From positions 18,515,561-18,579,560 of the forward strand of contig NC_088775.1 of NCBI RefSeq assembly GCF_954871325.1: DNA of 64,000 nt, written 5' to 3'. Below are positions 13,101 to 22,946 of the stretch, in pieces. Origin of the DNA: Gordionus sp. m RMFG-2023 (lineage: Eukaryota > Nematomorpha > Gordioida > Chordodea > Parachordodidae). The notes under the pieces were generated by a model that saw only the letters and a program-made list of their open reading frames with translations, was not told the origin of the DNA and made no database searches. The translations under genes and the position numbers were made by a program. Positions within the stretch are counted from its first letter, which is position 1; every line of letters starts with the position of its first letter.

Positions 13101-16005
13101 AACATTTAATGCATAGTCTTATTATATTTATTACTTGCATTATAATTTATCTGCTGTTATTTGGATAGAATAATATATAGTATAAAAATTGAAAATTGTT
13201 AGTTTTTATCATTAATTCCCATAAATTTCCGCTAATTCTCGTTTATTCCCAAAATTCCCATGGGAAAGTTGGCGGGTAAAAATTCCCAAGAATTATCCAA
13301 CCCTAATTTTATCCTTATTTCAGGTCAATTGTCAAATATGTCTAATATTATAAAAAAAAATTAAATATCCTATTTAGTTTAACAAAAAATATAATTTAAC
13401 AGAATAATTCTTTTAAGCATTCGATATTTACCAGAGTTGTTAAAGTAGCGCGCTACTTCGCTACTTTTAAAAAATATAATGAATGTAAGTATAAACATGA
13501 AAATTTAAATATAATATCATAATTAATTATAATTTTTATAATTTATTATTTAATTTTGAAATTTAAATTAATTTTCAATTTTTAATTTATATTTTCAATC
13601 TGTGTTAATAATCTAAAATGGCATCGTCCATGGATATCCAAATCCTTGAAAGTGATTCAGATATAGAAGATTCAATGGAAGAAAATGTACTTAATAGCTC
13701 TAATAACGTTCTTCCATTCCCTAAATTTGAAAAATTTTTTAAAATAAATATTAAACAAAATCTGGATCCAAATTCATGTGCTTAAAATGTAAAAAAAATA
13801 TATCATCAAATCAATCGAGTAGCTATAACCTGAAGAAACACCTAAAGGTAAATTGTTATTTTTACATTATAATATTATTTATTTTATTAGACTGTTCACG
13901 CCAATTGCTATAAGGAAATAGAGAAACATATAAAAAAATTTGGTATAGGAGAATCTTCATTCAAAAAGACATACTATCCAAACCAAATTAACTGATAATA
14001 AACATGCCAATATTTCACAAAAATTGGTTGATAAAGTTATTGTTGATTTTATTATTGACACAGTTCAGCCAGTGTCTTTGGTTGATAATCCATCATTTAC
14101 TCTGATGATTAAAACTTTATCCCCTGGCACAACAGTTTTATGTCGCCAGACACTTATGAATAAAATAGCCGACAACTTCAAAGTGATGAAAGATGCTCTA
14201 ATAGTAGAGTTATCATATATCTTATGTATGTACCACGGCAGATAGTTGGACACATAACAGAAGGTAAAAACTTATTTATATTTATAAATTGATCTGATTA
14301 AATATTTTTAGAGCTTATTTGGGAATCACAGGCCATTGGTTAGACCCTAGGACTTTAAAAAGAAGATCTGTAGCCTTAGCCCTTAAAAGGATTATAGGAT
14401 GCCAGACATATGACGTACTTGCAAATAAAATTGTTGACATCCACAAGTCTTTTAGGATTCATAATAAAGTTTGCAAGATGGTTACTGATAATGGGTCTAA
14501 CTACCTGAAGGCATTTAGGTTATATCACAAATTTATTTATAATATTTATTTTAAGTTATGATTTTTATCAGAATGGAATGGTTATTATTTAATCTATAAA
14601 ATATTTAGTATTTTAATATTTCACATTATTTATAGAATTTTTATTAACTAAATACACACATATTTTAGTAATATTATGATTATCATAATTTATATCAAAT
14701 TATAAATAAGATAGGCTAATGGCGAAGCTGAATAATCTTACTCCAACAAACAGAGATTGCCGAGTATCTACCACGAAGACATCCATAATTTTTTTGAAAT
14801 TAAAGATGATTTAATAGAAAATCCAATTGATCTTTTTTTTCAATCAAAAAATATTGAGATGAATATTTTTGATAATTTTTCATATATTAAAAATTTATAT
14901 ATGAAATTTAATACCCCCTTGCCCTCAAGTGCTAGTGTCGAGAGATTATTTAGTAAAGCAAAGCTTATACTTTCTGATCGTCGCTCTAGACTTGGGGATG
15001 ATAATATTGAAATGATATTATTATTAAAATGCAACAAATTAAAATAAATATTTATTTATATTGCTTATTTTTTTATAATCTAAACTAACTATATTTTTAT
15101 ATTTATAAATGTTGATTTTTATATATTATTTATTATACATTTACATTATAAGCAAAAAAAAAATAAAAAAAATTTGTTTCATTTGTTTCTAAATTTTTTT
15201 TTATAAAAGTAGCTAATAGCGCGCTACTTTTTTTGACAAATAGCGAAAGCGGTAGTGCGCTACTTTTTTTGACAAATAGCTATTACGGTAGCGCGCTACT
15301 TTTAAAAATAGCTTTAACAACTCTGATATTTACCATTTTTTTAAATTATTTTTTTATAAAATATACAGCTATTCTATGGCCTTTAGAATTGGATTTTCAA
15401 TTATCGGCTTACTCTAAAGAATCGATCATGTCCTTGTTACGATTAAAACCTCACGAGAGAGCATCTTTAAAAGGTTACACCCCCCCCCCTTCTTAATAAA
15501 ACTATTTTTTATGTTTGTGGGTGTATCGATCCTTAATTTTTTTTTCTTTTACTCCTCTAGGGAGGGTCAATAAGTTTCTCAAAAAGTCTAAAATTGATTG
15601 AAACATTTATTCAGCTTGCCAAAATAATAGCCTGTTCGCGACTTCATTGATTTTCATTCTTTTTTTAAGTTCTTTAAAATAATTGTAAGGTTCCGCTTCT
15701 AATAGCACTTTTTATTAATTTTACAAGAGAGTGATGTTATTAAAACGTTAATTTACCGTTATTAGCTTATTTTATAACTTATGATTTATCAGTTTAATAA
15801 AACGTATACCTTACTATTATTTATTTATACCTTACTATTATTTATTTTAAATTTAGATCTTAAGAGGCAAAAATTCTTTACCAAAAATAACATAGAATGG
15901 GAAAACATTTTATCTACCATACCTCCGTTTATTCCTCTTCCTGATGACGAAACGGATACCTATTATTTTAAATGTAAATATTTTTATAAAATTTTTCTAA
16001 GCTAG
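4008..16005 (+). CDS. MASTL: Greatwall/MASTL-type serine/threonine kinase, eight resolved exons
   Basis: The resolved exons (4008-4164, 4206-4297, 4341-4480, 4523-4694, 6664-7204, 11721-11834, 15369-15473, 15857-16005) have GT-AG borders and compatible phases, and encode 489 residues. Numbering from 4008, the glycine loop ISRGSFGKV is residues 13-21, the ATP lysine K37, alpha-C Glu E56, HRDIKPDN 129-136, DFG 149-151, HTPGQ 173-177, and GTPDYLAPE 352-360. The protein ends with the AGC tail motif [12 protein letters not shown]. An activation segment split by a long spacer is diagnostic of Greatwall, which phosphorylates ENSA/ARPP19 to inhibit PP2A-B55 and sustain mitosis. Here DFG to APE is about 209 residues, against roughly 570 in human MASTL. 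The initiator exon is unresolved: the ATG at 3910 has a plausible donor (CAAG/GTAATG) but gives the wrong phase for the exon at 4008. No in-frame stop lies within the exons, so the gene looks functional. Confidence 0.88.
4206..4297 (+). CDS. MASTL: MASTL exon: alpha-C helix
   Basis: Acceptor TTTTTAAG before 4206 and donor GTAAAA at 4298. Encodes AFAERKAM, containing the alpha-C glutamate, and [10 protein letters not shown], matching the Greatwall/AGC pattern. The preceding intron is only about 41 bp. Confidence 0.85.
4341..4480 (+). CDS. MASTL: MASTL exon: hinge to catalytic loop
   Basis: Acceptor CTTTTAAG before 4341 and donor GTAGAG at 4481. Encodes the hinge [11 protein letters not shown] and ends inside the catalytic-loop arginine of HRD (phase 2). 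Confidence 0.87.
4523..4694 (+). CDS. MASTL: MASTL exon: catalytic loop, DFG and start of spacer
   Basis: Acceptor ACATTCTAG before 4523 and donor GTAAAT at 4695. Encodes DIKPDN, TDFGLSK and the conserved HTPGQ block (equivalent to the human T207 region). The exon ends in phase 0. Confidence 0.87.
4695..6663 (+). other. MASTL intron (about 2 kb), no element recognised
   Basis: AT-rich intron between the DFG exon and the spacer exon. Short reading frames inside it have no recognisable domain, and I see no transposon termini or target duplications. Confidence 0.6.
6664..7204 (+). CDS. MASTL: MASTL exon: spacer (NCMR) and activation-loop end
   Basis: The largest exon, about 180 codons. The acceptor TCTTACAAG before 6664 follows an in-frame stop at 6652, and the donor is GTAAGT at 7205. 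It holds nearly the whole non-conserved middle region, rich in N, K and T, then [15 protein letters not shown]. Its higher GC content than the flanks and its open frame support coding. Confidence 0.85.
8283..10042 (-). mobile_element. hAT element, GCGCGCTAC family, copy 1 (minus)
   Basis: Ends CAGAGTTGTTAA and CAAGGTTGTTAAAG with target duplication ATTTTTAA / ATTTTTAG (8275-8282, 10043-10050). Many subterminal AGTAGCGCGCTAC-like repeats are present. Minus-strand transposase relics: 9071-8844 ([16 protein letters not shown], central domain) and 8778-8596 (hAT C-terminal dimerisation domain, [15 protein letters not shown]). The catalytic core is missing, so it is a dead internal-deletion copy. 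It lies inside the hAT at 7360-11502 and is itself interrupted by the MITE at 9577-9879. It is related to 13432-15325. Confidence 0.85.
9577..9879. mobile_element. Harbinger-like MITE, TAA target duplication
   Basis: A 303-bp element with terminal inverted repeats of about 85 bp starting GGCTGCATTCAAAGTGGA, flanked by TAA on both sides (9574-9576, 9880-9882). A 3-bp TAA/TTA duplication is typical of PIF/Harbinger. Non-coding. The arms are nearly identical, suggesting a fairly recent insertion into the surrounding hAT. Confidence 0.75.
11721..11834 (+). CDS. MASTL: MASTL exon: kinase C-lobe
   Basis: Acceptor AAACATTTAG before 11721 and donor GTAAAA at 11835. Encodes [15 protein letters not shown] and [13 protein letters not shown], almost identical to the Greatwall C-lobe. 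Phase 1 at both ends. Confidence 0.88.
11968..13305 (+). mobile_element. hAT element (TAGGGTTGG type) in MASTL intron
   Basis: Left end TAGGCTTGTACCCGGGAA; right end complementary to TAGGGTTGGATAATTC. Flanks TATTTATC / ATTTTATC (6 of 8 match) suggest a decayed 8-bp duplication. CCCANGGGAA-like subterminal repeats occur at both ends. Plus-strand relics: 12308-12532 (central fragment) and 12657-12908, which carries the hAT dimerisation motif [18 protein letters not shown]. Internally deleted and frame-broken, so inactive. Confidence 0.8.
13432..15325 (+). mobile_element. hAT element, GCGCGCTAC family, copy 2 (plus)
   Basis: An 1894-bp element with a perfect 8-bp duplication ATATTTAC (13424-13431, 15326-15333) and ends CAGAGTTGTTAAAGTAGCGC. 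Plus-strand relics in order: an acidic N-terminus from 13618 followed by a zinc-finger-like CLKCKKN…LKKHL, 14024-14245 ([16 protein letters not shown]), 14319-14561 with the catalytic [13 protein letters not shown], and 14757-15047 with the dimerisation domain [15 protein letters not shown]. Sequence between the catalytic and dimerisation parts is missing, and introns or small indels break the frame. It is in the opposite orientation to copy 1. Confidence 0.9.
15369..15473 (+). CDS. MASTL: MASTL exon: end of kinase domain
   Basis: Acceptor AAATATACAG before 15369 and donor GTTACA at 15474, with phase 1 at both ends. Encodes [10 protein letters not shown] … [14 protein letters not shown], matching the last helices of AGC kinases. 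The acceptor lies only 43 bp beyond the end of the hAT at 13432-15325. Confidence 0.83.
15857..16005 (+). CDS. MASTL: MASTL last exon: AGC C-terminal tail and stop
   Basis: Acceptor TTTAAATTTAG before 15857. Encodes LKRQKFF…IEWENI and [16 protein letters not shown], then a stop at 16003-16005. An alternative donor (T/GTAAAT) just after YYFK would permit one more small exon; I prefer the simpler ending. Confidence 0.82.
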
Positions 16006-17005
16006 ACAAGTTTGCCACAAGATAAATATGTTTCAAAATTAGGTTTGTTATCCATGAAATAAATTGCTATTAAAAACGTAAATACCTAGAATAAATGTGA
16101 ATCATTTTTTGTTGAATGTGTGAAAACATTTTTATTTTTCAAACATTAATTTCAATTTTAGAAAAAATTATTCGTACTCTATAAGTCTTTTTTTAGTAAG
16201 TTAAAATTCTCAATTTCTGAAAAGGCTTTATATACCTAAAATCACGGATATATTGTATTTCGCCTTTTACCTTAAAGAAATTTTTTTACTAATATAATTC
16301 TAGGTAGTGTTGTTAATTAGTCGAATAGTTGTAGTTGAATAACGGCGACCAAAAACCAGAGTGATCAAATTAGTCGACTTCTAATATTTTTTATTTTTGG
16401 TAGAATATTTTTTTTACAATTAAAAAAATATTTAATTTTAGTTATTTGTAGAAAACTAGGCTCCATAACATGGAATAGATAATCCATATTTGTCTTATTT
16501 TATTCAACCACTAAGCTAATCTGTTTTTTTTATATTGGCCCAATTTGGGACGATTTAAGATGGACCAATTAAAATTTTAGAGAAAAATATTACATAAGTG
16601 AAGATATTGCCCATAGATGACACAAAGGTTTGGACATAATTAGCCAAATCTCGAGGCTTAGGCAATATTTTTTTTGACTAAAATAGAGAGTTCGCCGTTT
16701 TCAAAAATCGGCTTAAATGGTGCGATTTCGCACTACATACATTTACTCATCTCATATATTTTAATAGGATAATATCTATAATTTCACAATACCCTATCAA
16801 ATCTTTCTGCCATCTATGAACAAAATCTCCAGCCTTACATAATATTGTGTTGGCTAAAATCGTAATCGGGAACATTAATTGACAAGCTAAAGAATTAATA
16901 CTAAATCACAATCTAGACTATTTTGGGCCATAGCAAACGAATCCAATTTATTTACCACAAATATTATTTGTATTCGAGAATTTTATTAGAAAATAATTTT
17001 ATATT
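16006..17005. other. Intergenic, nothing recognised
   Basis: AT-rich downstream flank of the kinase gene. A motif GTAGTGTTGTTAATTAGTCG near 16293 looks like a hAT terminus, but no partner end was found. Confidence 0.4.
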
Positions 17006-17009
17006 TTAA

Positions 17010-18553
17010 CCCTTTGACTTCCACTTTTTAATAATTAAAAAAAAAATCTATAAATTATTCATTTATACACACATAGATGCCCAAAATTTTTACAACTTTT
17101 ATTTTTAATACACAAGTAAGAAAATGATGATGCAATTTGGCATAATGAGGCATATTGTAATATAAAAAAATACAGATATTTAAATCTCGTAAACAATTTC
17201 TATATTGATTAAAACATAAATATATATTATATTTTGCACATTTTGTTATGGAGTATGCATAACTTGCATATTTGCCTCGTTTCGCAGGCATCTGGCAAAT
17301 GACGAATATTGCCATATCTGATATCAGATATAGGAGCCATTAGAAAATTTTTTTAATTATCATTTCATTCAAAGGTCTCCCTGATTTTCTTTTACTAATT
17401 TTACCTGCCGATAACAATGCGTTAACAATATGATTTGATAAGTTTCATGAATTTATTCTCTTTTTTTATGATTCGCCGCTATATAAAAGCCATGAATTTG
17501 CTACACATATTTCAATGGGATGAAAAATGATTCTCAGGAAGAACCTTTTACCTTTAATACCTAACTTGATAGCGTTCAACAAGCATGTCATTATAATCGA
17601 CTTCACCCATTCCTTCATTATATGTTTTTAATATATTTGATATTGGCATTTCAAGATATTTTTTGCTACTTAGTTACCCTCTTTTTATATTTACTATCAG
17701 ATGAACACCGACAAAGGAATACTATTTGGCAATTATTATATTTTCTTTTTTATCAACTATACATACATAGCTCCTGCGACCTTCTTTTTAGTCTCTATCG
17801 CATTTTAACTTATAATCTTTCATCTGATTGCTTCTAATAGTCCCTACCATAAATATACCGATTTCTTTTAATTTTCTAGCCAATGGCTATTGAAGAAAAG
17901 TAGTTATCGCAAAAGAGTTTATGATTTTGAAATTTCGGGATATTTTTAGCCATTGGAGGACTATATCAGCACTTATCCCTAATTCAGATGGTGTTGAATT
18001 AGTTTGCTTTCCCACATAAATCTTAAAATCATATACAATGCCGGAGGATCCGGTTAATGCAAAAACGTTGATACTCCATTTATGAGGCTTCTATTTTATA
18101 TATTATTTTAAAGGACTCCCCTCTTTGAACGGGGTGATTATTTTATCAACTCATACTCTTTCCACCATCTCTAATTTTCGCATATTGTTTTGAATACCTG
18201 AAATAATGTGTCTAATTTTAAAACATTTATCATATCCATCTTGATTTCTTTGGATAAGTTGAGAATTATCGTTAAAATGTATATATATTCGCAATATTTG
18301 AAACCTGGTATGAGACATAGTTTCCGTAATCTAGCGCCCTGTAGACCAATATTGTCTATGTGAAGGAACTCTAACTAAAGAAGAAGAAAAATGTATGCCT
18401 AAAAATTGTTCTAATTCATTTATATCAAGATTTAGCCATTGATTTATTTTGCTGAAAACTATATAAATTACACTGTTCACATATATTAGTTAGTATACTA
18501 TCTGAAATATAATTATATAGAAGATCATTATAAATATAGGATAAAATAAATGT
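17010..18553 (-). mobile_element. piggyBac element copy A, minus strand, internally deleted
   Basis: Terminus TTAA-CCCTTTGACTTCC at 17006-17022, typical of piggyBac. The other side meets TTAA at 18554-18557. The minus strand encodes broken pieces of the piggyBac DDE transposase, including DFKIYVGKQTN, a DNYFSSI segment and the distal RKSGRP-like stretch near 17400. It lacks the N-terminal acidic region found in copy B. Where copy B carries a hAT insertion, copy A retains the uninterrupted sequence (around 17210-17225). Confidence 0.8.
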
Positions 18554-18814
18554 TTAACCTTTTAACGTCTCACGATTTGTTTTGACATCATATAATATAA
18601 TTATATATTTTAATTTTATAAAAGCTTATAGATTTAATTTAACATTATATAATATTAATATAATAAAAATACTTTCATATTTTATTAAAATTATTAACTC
18701 ATAATGTTTTATTTTTAAAGTTCCTCCAATCGTATTTTCATAATTTTAACTTTACCATTTTACTAAATTATATGATTTTATAACGACAATATAACGAATT
18801 CTATTGATAATTGA

Positions 18815-20228
18815 TGTGTATTAAATTTTTTGTAAAATGTTTATTTTATTTATTATTATATAATTTGAGATTAATTTGAATAATAAATGATGAATTTGAT
18901 TTCAGATTACAAAATAAAAGAACAAGAAAAATTCGTTTACTAATAAAATACATCAATGGCGCAGTCTATAAAAAGTCTAAGGCCGCATTCATAGTGGATT
19001 TGATCCGACACGATTTAAAAGCTGATCGATTTTTAAAATCTGTTTATGAGATCAATTTTTTTGTAATAATATTAATTTTGTCTTTAATTCTATACATGAT
19101 AATAAAATATTGGTTTTAATAAAGAAAAATTGATTCTCATAAACCGATTTTAAAAATCGATCAGCTGTTAAATCGTGTTGGATCGGATCCACTATGAATG
19201 CGGCCTAATGGATTCAAACCTGTGTTACAAAGATTGGTACAACTTATTTCAAGAATTTAAAAACACACAACCAAGTTTAACATCATCATAAGAAAAATCT
19301 CTGTTATTAACAACAATAGGGTGTGATACTTACAAAATACTGGTAAATTTATGTGCACCTGATAGTCCGGGAAACAAAGAGGTATTGGAAATACATAATA
19401 TTTTAATCAAGCATTTTCATCCTAAACCTAATAAAATAGTAGAGAGATATAATTTTATCAATATAATAAACAAAATGATGAAAAACTAATAGACTATATA
19501 AAATCTATGAAAATTAGCAACGACTTGTGATTTTGGGGAATATTTAAATACTGCATTAAGAGATGAATTTATATTCGGAATAAAAAAATCCAAAAATTTT
19601 ACAAAGATTATTATCCGAAGACGATATAGACATAAATAAAGCTATTCAGATAGCTATTGTAGTAGAAATAGCAATAAAAAATACAAAATGATGAAACTAA
19701 AATCGATCATTTAGAAGAGAAACATAATGATAATAATAAAATTGGCCAAAACCACCAAAAGCATGGCACCGAGTACATATTGATTATGCTGGAAATCATT
19801 ATTGGTTGGTAGTGATAGATGCTAGCAGTCGCTGGCCAGAAATAGTTCCCATGACTAGCACTACAGCCGAAAGCACGATAAAAATATTAAGAAATATTTT
19901 TGCAAGATTCGGATTTCCCAAGATAATCGTTTCTGATAACGGACCCCAATTCAGCAGCAAAGATTTCAAGGATTTTTGTGAAAAAAACGGAATTCAATTA
20001 TTACATGGAAGTCCTTATCATCCTCAGACAAACGGCATGGCCGAACGTTTAGTTCGAACTTTTAAACAGAGTATGAATAAAAGAAACGAAAGGGATTTAG
20101 AAACCAGCCTAGCTATTTTTCTCTACAATTACAGAAATACACCAGGGACAGAAACTGAACAAAGTCCCGCTGAAATACTACTAAAATTTAAACCTAGAGG
20201 ATTGTTAGATCAAATATTAATATTTTGA
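18815..20228 (+). mobile_element. Ty3/Gypsy fossil: gag and integrase parts
   Basis: Broken, rearranged old Gypsy copy. Gag-like sequence runs from about 18950 to 19740. It is followed directly by an integrase core (19741-20228) with DYAGNHYWLVV, DNGPQFSS and the H/N-rich SPYHPQTNGMAERL region. Protease, RT and RNase H are absent between them, so it is a deletion derivative with several breaks. A Harbinger-like MITE sits in the gag part. Same family as 1-1740. Confidence 0.85.
18981..19205. mobile_element. Harbinger-like MITE, second type, TAA duplication
   Basis: A 225-bp element with inverted ends of about 80 bp starting GGCCGCATTCATAGTGGA and flanked by TAA (18978-18980, 19206-19208). It is related in its first bases to the MITE at 9577-9879 but has a different interior. 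It is inserted in the gag part of the Gypsy fossil. Confidence 0.75.
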
Positions 20229-21058
20229 TTTATAGTTCTTTTGAACAATTGGGTGATGCATAAAGTGAATGATTAATTTTATCTATTACTCCTATTTTTT
20301 GCAATCTATCTAAATTTTCTTCTACTTTATCTTTTAATGCATATGGTACGGGACGTGATTTACAGAAAATTGGTTTCTCGTTTTTCATATATATTTGTGC
20401 CTTAAAATCTTTCAAGCAGCCTTATTCTTTGGTAAATAATTGAGGAAATTCATTTTGTATATTAATATTATTTATTTGTATGGTCCTTTCAAATTCAGTC
20501 ATTTTGGGAAATTTAGTTATCCAATTTTGGTATATCCTTTTGTAATTATGAGAGGTAGTTCTAATGTTCGCCCTTTATATTGTACTTTTACTACAGTCTG
20601 ACCTAATAGTGGCATATTGGTTCCTGTATAACTTTTAAGTTTTAGCATGCAATTTGTTAATTCAGGATGATTAAGTTTATTTTTCCAATCTATTTCGTTA
20701 ATTATACTGACCCCAACTCCAGTATCCAATTCCATTCTTATATCGCTGTTGTTTATTTTGACATCCACCCAAAATTCTGGATTATATTCGTTTGTTTTAT
20801 TATTAATAAAATTCACTATTTCTTTTCTACAGACTTGAGCAATGTGCCCAATTTTGTTGCATTTATAACAAGTGGCATTCTTGAAAAGACAATTTTCCCT
20901 TCTGTGGTTTCTGCCGCAGGAGTGGCATGGATTTGGTTTTTTGTAGCTCCAATTATAATTATTATATGATTTTGATTGTTTATCATTATCATTATTAAGT
21001 TTTTAAATTTTATTTATATTATCATTATGATTTTGAAATGGTCCTGCATAATCAATAT
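20229..21058 (-). mobile_element. Ty3/Gypsy fossil: zinc knuckle, protease and RT start, minus strand
   Basis: Abuts the integrase part but lies on the opposite strand. Read on the minus strand it shows a gag zinc knuckle (CYKCNKIGHIAQVC, about 20930-20820), a retropepsin-like protease with a DTG motif (20816-20517) and the N-terminal RT linker (20415-20230, PYALKDKVEENLDRL). Broken, with several lesions. The opposite orientation beside 18815-20228 implies an inversion or a second insertion. Confidence 0.8.
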
Positions 21059-21375
21059 GATAATATTTTAAAATTTTTAATCATTATTAAAAGTAAGAAT
21101 ATAATATTATGAATAATTATTTTATTAAAATGAATATGCTCCTTTTTATATCAACTTAAAATTTATGATGTCAAAATAAGTCATTGGGATTTTAGAATAC
21201 CTTTTTTAAACATTTATTTTATTTTACATTTATAATGATCTTCTATAGTTATAATAATATTTCACCATAAAATGTATTCTAAATCCAATCAGACCACACC
21301 ATTTTTGAATTTGAAGTTAACAAGACCTATTTATTCTGACTTATGTTATAATTTTACATTTATTATATTTTTAAA

Positions 21376-22830
21376 ATGATTCTGTATAATTCATTGATGC
21401 CAAATTATTTAATACTAGTCGAGGGAGAAATTACGGAAGCCGACATCTATGAATCAGACAATGAAGAAGATATTTCGCACACTCTTTACGATGTTTCTCC
21501 TTCAACTTCATCAACTCCAACATCTAATAATCTTCAAGTCGAGATGGAAGATCCAGAAAATAATGATAATATTATCATCCAAAATAATATGAGATGCAGG
21601 TGATATCCATCAATTGGACACAAATTATACTAATACATTTTCCACTTCAACCAATATATTAACTCCATATCAATACTTTAAATCATTTATTTCAGATAAT
21701 ATATGTGAACAAAGTAATTTATATAGTTTTCAGCAAATAAATCGATCGCTAAATCTTGATATAAATGAATTAGAACAATTTTTATGCATATATCTTTTTT
21801 CTTCTTAAGTTAGAGTTCCTTCAAATAGACAATATTGGTCTACGGAATTGGCGTTCCTTCAGATTACGGAAACGATATCTCGTACCAAGTTTCAAATATT
21901 GCGAAAATATTTACATTTTAACGATAATTCTCAACTTATTTAAAGAAATCAAGATGGATTTGATAAATGTTTTAAAATTAGATCCTATATTTCAGGGATT
22001 CAAAACAATATGCGAATATTACAGATGGAGGAAAGAGTATGTGTTGATAAAATAATCATCCCGTTCAAAGGTCGGAGTCCTTTAAAACAATATATAAATT
22101 CGAAGCCTCATAAATGGGGTATCAAAGTTTTTGCATTGGCTGGAATGATTTTAAGTTTATGCGGGAAAGCAAACTAATCCAACACCATCAGAATTAGGGA
22201 TAAGTGGTGATTTCGTTATCCAATTGGCTAAAAATATCCCAAATTTTAAAATCATATACTCTTGAAATAACTATTTTTCTTCAATAGCATTGGCTAAAAA
22301 ATTAAAAGAAATCTGTATATTTATGGTAGGGACTATTAGCAAGTTAAAATGCGATAAAGACTTAAAGAAGGTCGCCGGAGCTATGTATGTAATGTTGATA
22401 AAAAAGAAAATATATTAATTGTCAAATGGTATGGCAATAGGTTTGTGCTAGTCATCTCTTCCTTTGTCGGGTTCATTCGATAGTAAATGTAAAAAGAAGT
22501 CACTAATTAGCAAATAATATATTGAAGTGCTAAGATCAAAAATATTAATGAAGGGATGGGAGGAGTTGATTTACATATGATTGTTGAATGCTATCCTGTA
22601 GATATTAAAGGTAAAAGGTTTTACCTGATAATCATTTTTCATCTTATTGATATGTGTGTAGTTAATTCATAGCTTTTGTGTAGGCGGCAAATATACCACG
22701 AAAAAGAGATTAAATTCATGAAACTTATCAAATTTAAAACATATTGTTAAAGCATTGTTATTGTCAGGCAAATTAGTAAAAGAAAATCAGGGAGACCTTT
22801 GAATTAACCGATAATTAAAAAAAAGTTCTT
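21376..22830 (+). pseudogene. piggyBac transposase relic
   Basis: Broken transposase gene of copy B. Visible order: acidic low-complexity N-terminus (SPSTSSTPTS, 21376-21603), the SFISDN…SNLYSFQQINR segment (21614-21808), PSNRQYWST, KYLHFNDNSQL, the VDK…PFKGRSPLKQY segment, then KALLLSGKLVKENQG near 22760. Family members cut and paste at TTAA without leaving a scar. Frameshifts and an in-frame deletion around 22150 make this copy inactive. Copy A retains parts missing here and vice versa. Confidence 0.8.
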
Positions 22831-22946
22831 CTACAATGTCTTCTATATCTGATATTAGATATGACAACATTGGTCATTGGCCGGGGCAAAACAAAGATGT
22901 ATCCATAAATGCATACTCCAGAACAAAATGTAATATATATTTATGC

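Larger units (their letters stand above)
18558..21205 (-). repeat. TTAA-bounded repeat M, copy 2, split by Gypsy fossil
   Basis: The two halves (18558-about 18813 and about 21059-21205) match, in reverse, the single block at 26348-26694. TTAA lies outside both ends (18554-18557, 21206-21209). Outer ends resemble a piggyBac-like terminus, CCTTTTAACGTCTCACG. The gap between the halves is filled by Gypsy fossil sequence. It is probably a piggyBac-related MITE or long terminal repeat. Confidence 0.6.

Noticed and set aside
16290-16330. hAT terminus GTAGTGTTGTTAATTAGTCG
   Set aside because: Only one end was visible and no partner or target duplication could be found, so I did not call an element.
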